Shown here in pieces: positions 13,949-14,423 of a DNA stretch of 14,423 bases; the first letter of the stretch is position 1; every line of letters starts with the position of its first letter. Position numbers and translations under genes: made by a program. This DNA is from Bacilli bacterium (GTDB lineage Bacteria > Bacillota_I > Bacilli_A > RF39 > UBA660): contig JAQVVC010000020.1 of the NCBI GenBank assembly GCA_028699175.1, positions 1-14,423 of the forward strand, read 5' to 3'. The notes under the pieces are model-generated. The model searched no databases. It was not told where the DNA came from and saw nothing but the letters and a program-made list of their open reading frames with translations.

Positions 13949-14336
13949 GTTTAAAATAACAAAAAATATTTAATATAATAACAGGAATAAAAATACATAT
14001 TACACTAATATTATTTAAAAAAGAATCTTTAAAATTAAGAGCTAAGATAAATAATATAATCATCAGTAATATTGCCATAAATTGAAACTTTAAATCTCGA
14101 TATACAAATGAAACAATACTAAAAATACTAATTAAACAAATGGTTAAAATAATTAAAGCCCACCAAGAACTAGTATACATATTTTGAATTAATAATGCTA
14201 AATCATTGGTATTATTTATTATACTTTCACTATAATTTAAACGATCAAGATAATTAAAATAAAATAATATCCAAATACTAAATAGACCTTGAATTAAAAT
14301 AACTGCAAAAAATAACTTACTTCTTTTTTCAAACAT
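13929..14336 (-). CDS. Small four-helix membrane protein of unknown function
   Basis: I do not recognise this 135-residue protein. It is almost entirely hydrophobic, with four predicted helices at about 8-27, 58-79, 84-103 and 110-128, a positively charged N-terminus (MFEKRSK) and a lysine-rich end (FKQKKYLT), which suggests both ends are inside. The loop between helices 1 and 2 (about 28-57, NYSESIINNTNDLALLIQ) is the only sizeable polar region and would face outward. The start is well supported: GGAGG stands 7 nt before the ATG on the minus strand, with a promoter behind it. It converges on ylxM with one base between the two stop codons, and its last codons lie in the shared palindrome. Confidence 0.75.
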   Translation of the reverse strand: MFEKRSKLFFAVILIQGLFSIWILFYFNYLDRLNYSESIINNTNDLALLIQNMYTSSWWALIILTICLISIFSIVSFVYRDLKFQFMAILLMIILFILALNFKDSFLNNISVICIFIPVIILNIFCYFKQKKYLT

Positions 14337-14343
14337 TTAAAAG

Positions 14344-14348
14344 CCTCC
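14344..14348 (-). promoter_or_regulatory. Ribosome binding site of the minus-strand membrane protein
   Basis: CCTCC on the plus strand reads GGAGG on the minus strand, 7 nt before the ATG at 14336. It supports that start. Confidence 0.75.
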
Positions 14349-14358
14349 AATTATTAAT

Positions 14359-14387
14359 ATTTTATCAAAAAAAAACTAATAAGTCAT
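14359..14387 (-). promoter_or_regulatory. Extended -10 promoter of the minus-strand membrane protein
   Basis: Read on the minus strand, ATGACT (14387-14382) and TAAAAT (14364-14359) are 17 nt apart, and TGA immediately precedes the -10 as an extended TGn motif. The start would lie about 15 nt before the ATG. Confidence 0.6.
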
Positions 14388-14392
14388 TAAAA

Positions 14393-14421
14393 TAGAGCAC
14401 ATAATTTTATTATGTGCTCTA
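14393..14421 (-). terminator. Strong hairpin, terminator of a gene beyond the right edge
   Basis: TAGAGCACATAAT (14393-14405) pairs with its exact reverse complement (14409-14421), a 13-bp stem with a 3-nt loop, the longest hairpin in the window. On the minus strand it is followed by ATTTT, so it probably ends a minus-strand gene to the right of the window, ahead of the promoter at 14359-14387. Whether it also works in the plus direction cannot be seen, because the window ends two bases later. Confidence 0.7.
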
Positions 14422-14423
14422 GT

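Noticed and set aside
1..14423. Mycoplasma-type genetic code (TGA as Trp), suggested by the extreme AT richness
   Set aside because: TGA ends sufB and the gene at 3064 at sensible family ends, and Trp residues in conserved motifs are encoded by TGG.

Overview
The window looks like a chromosomal segment of a very AT-rich, Gram-positive-type bacterium of the phylum Bacillota, probably a small-genome Bacilli lineage (RF39- or Erysipelotrichia-like; this placement is inference). The dnaB-dnaI primosome pair, a ribonuclease J paralogue, the divIB form of FtsQ, ylxM beside ftsY, and strong AGGAGG-type ribosome sites all support Bacillota. TGA is used as a stop (sufB and the gene ending at 3064) and Trp is encoded by TGG, so the genetic code is the standard code 11, not the Mycoplasma code. 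MurG and DivIB show that the cell builds a peptidoglycan wall. I see no tRNA, rRNA, CRISPR array, insertion sequence or phage gene, and no gene-free stretch over 300 bases.

Layout. (1) 3-371: 3' end of a membrane protein cut by the window edge. (2) 419-1714: sufB, with its own promoter and a terminator, no other suf gene in view. (3) 1881-3064: a short SSB without the acidic tail, followed by a membrane-anchored protein resembling an inactive polysaccharide deacetylase. (4) 3141-4775: a ribonuclease J paralogue with damaged active-site motifs (J2-like), with a textbook promoter and terminator. (5) 4868-6736: a large modular type IV prepilin carrying a von Willebrand A domain, as its own unit. 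(6) 6830-9037: dnaB-dnaI, the helicase-loading pair. (7) 9100-9765: an unknown membrane-anchored protein. (8) 9847-13927: a tight six-gene run, murG-divIB-queH-prepilin-ftsY-ylxM, with gaps of 12 nt or less or 1-nt overlaps. (9) 13929-14336, minus strand: a small four-helix membrane protein, convergent with ylxM, and beyond it a terminator for a gene outside the window.

How it fits together. Most genes are housekeeping: Fe-S assembly, replication initiation, RNA decay, peptidoglycan precursor export and division, tRNA queuosine, and SRP targeting. The accessory signal is type IV pili. The two class III prepilins, one a vWA-bearing candidate tip adhesin and one a small pilin inside the wall/division/SRP-receptor operon, have no pilus ATPase, platform protein or prepilin peptidase beside them, so the machinery must lie elsewhere. 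A second theme is degenerate paralogues: RNase J, the deacetylase-like protein and the tail-less SSB have all lost residues normally central to the family. A third theme is compaction: promoters and terminators overlap coding ends, and several predicted transcripts start only about 8-20 nt before the start codon.
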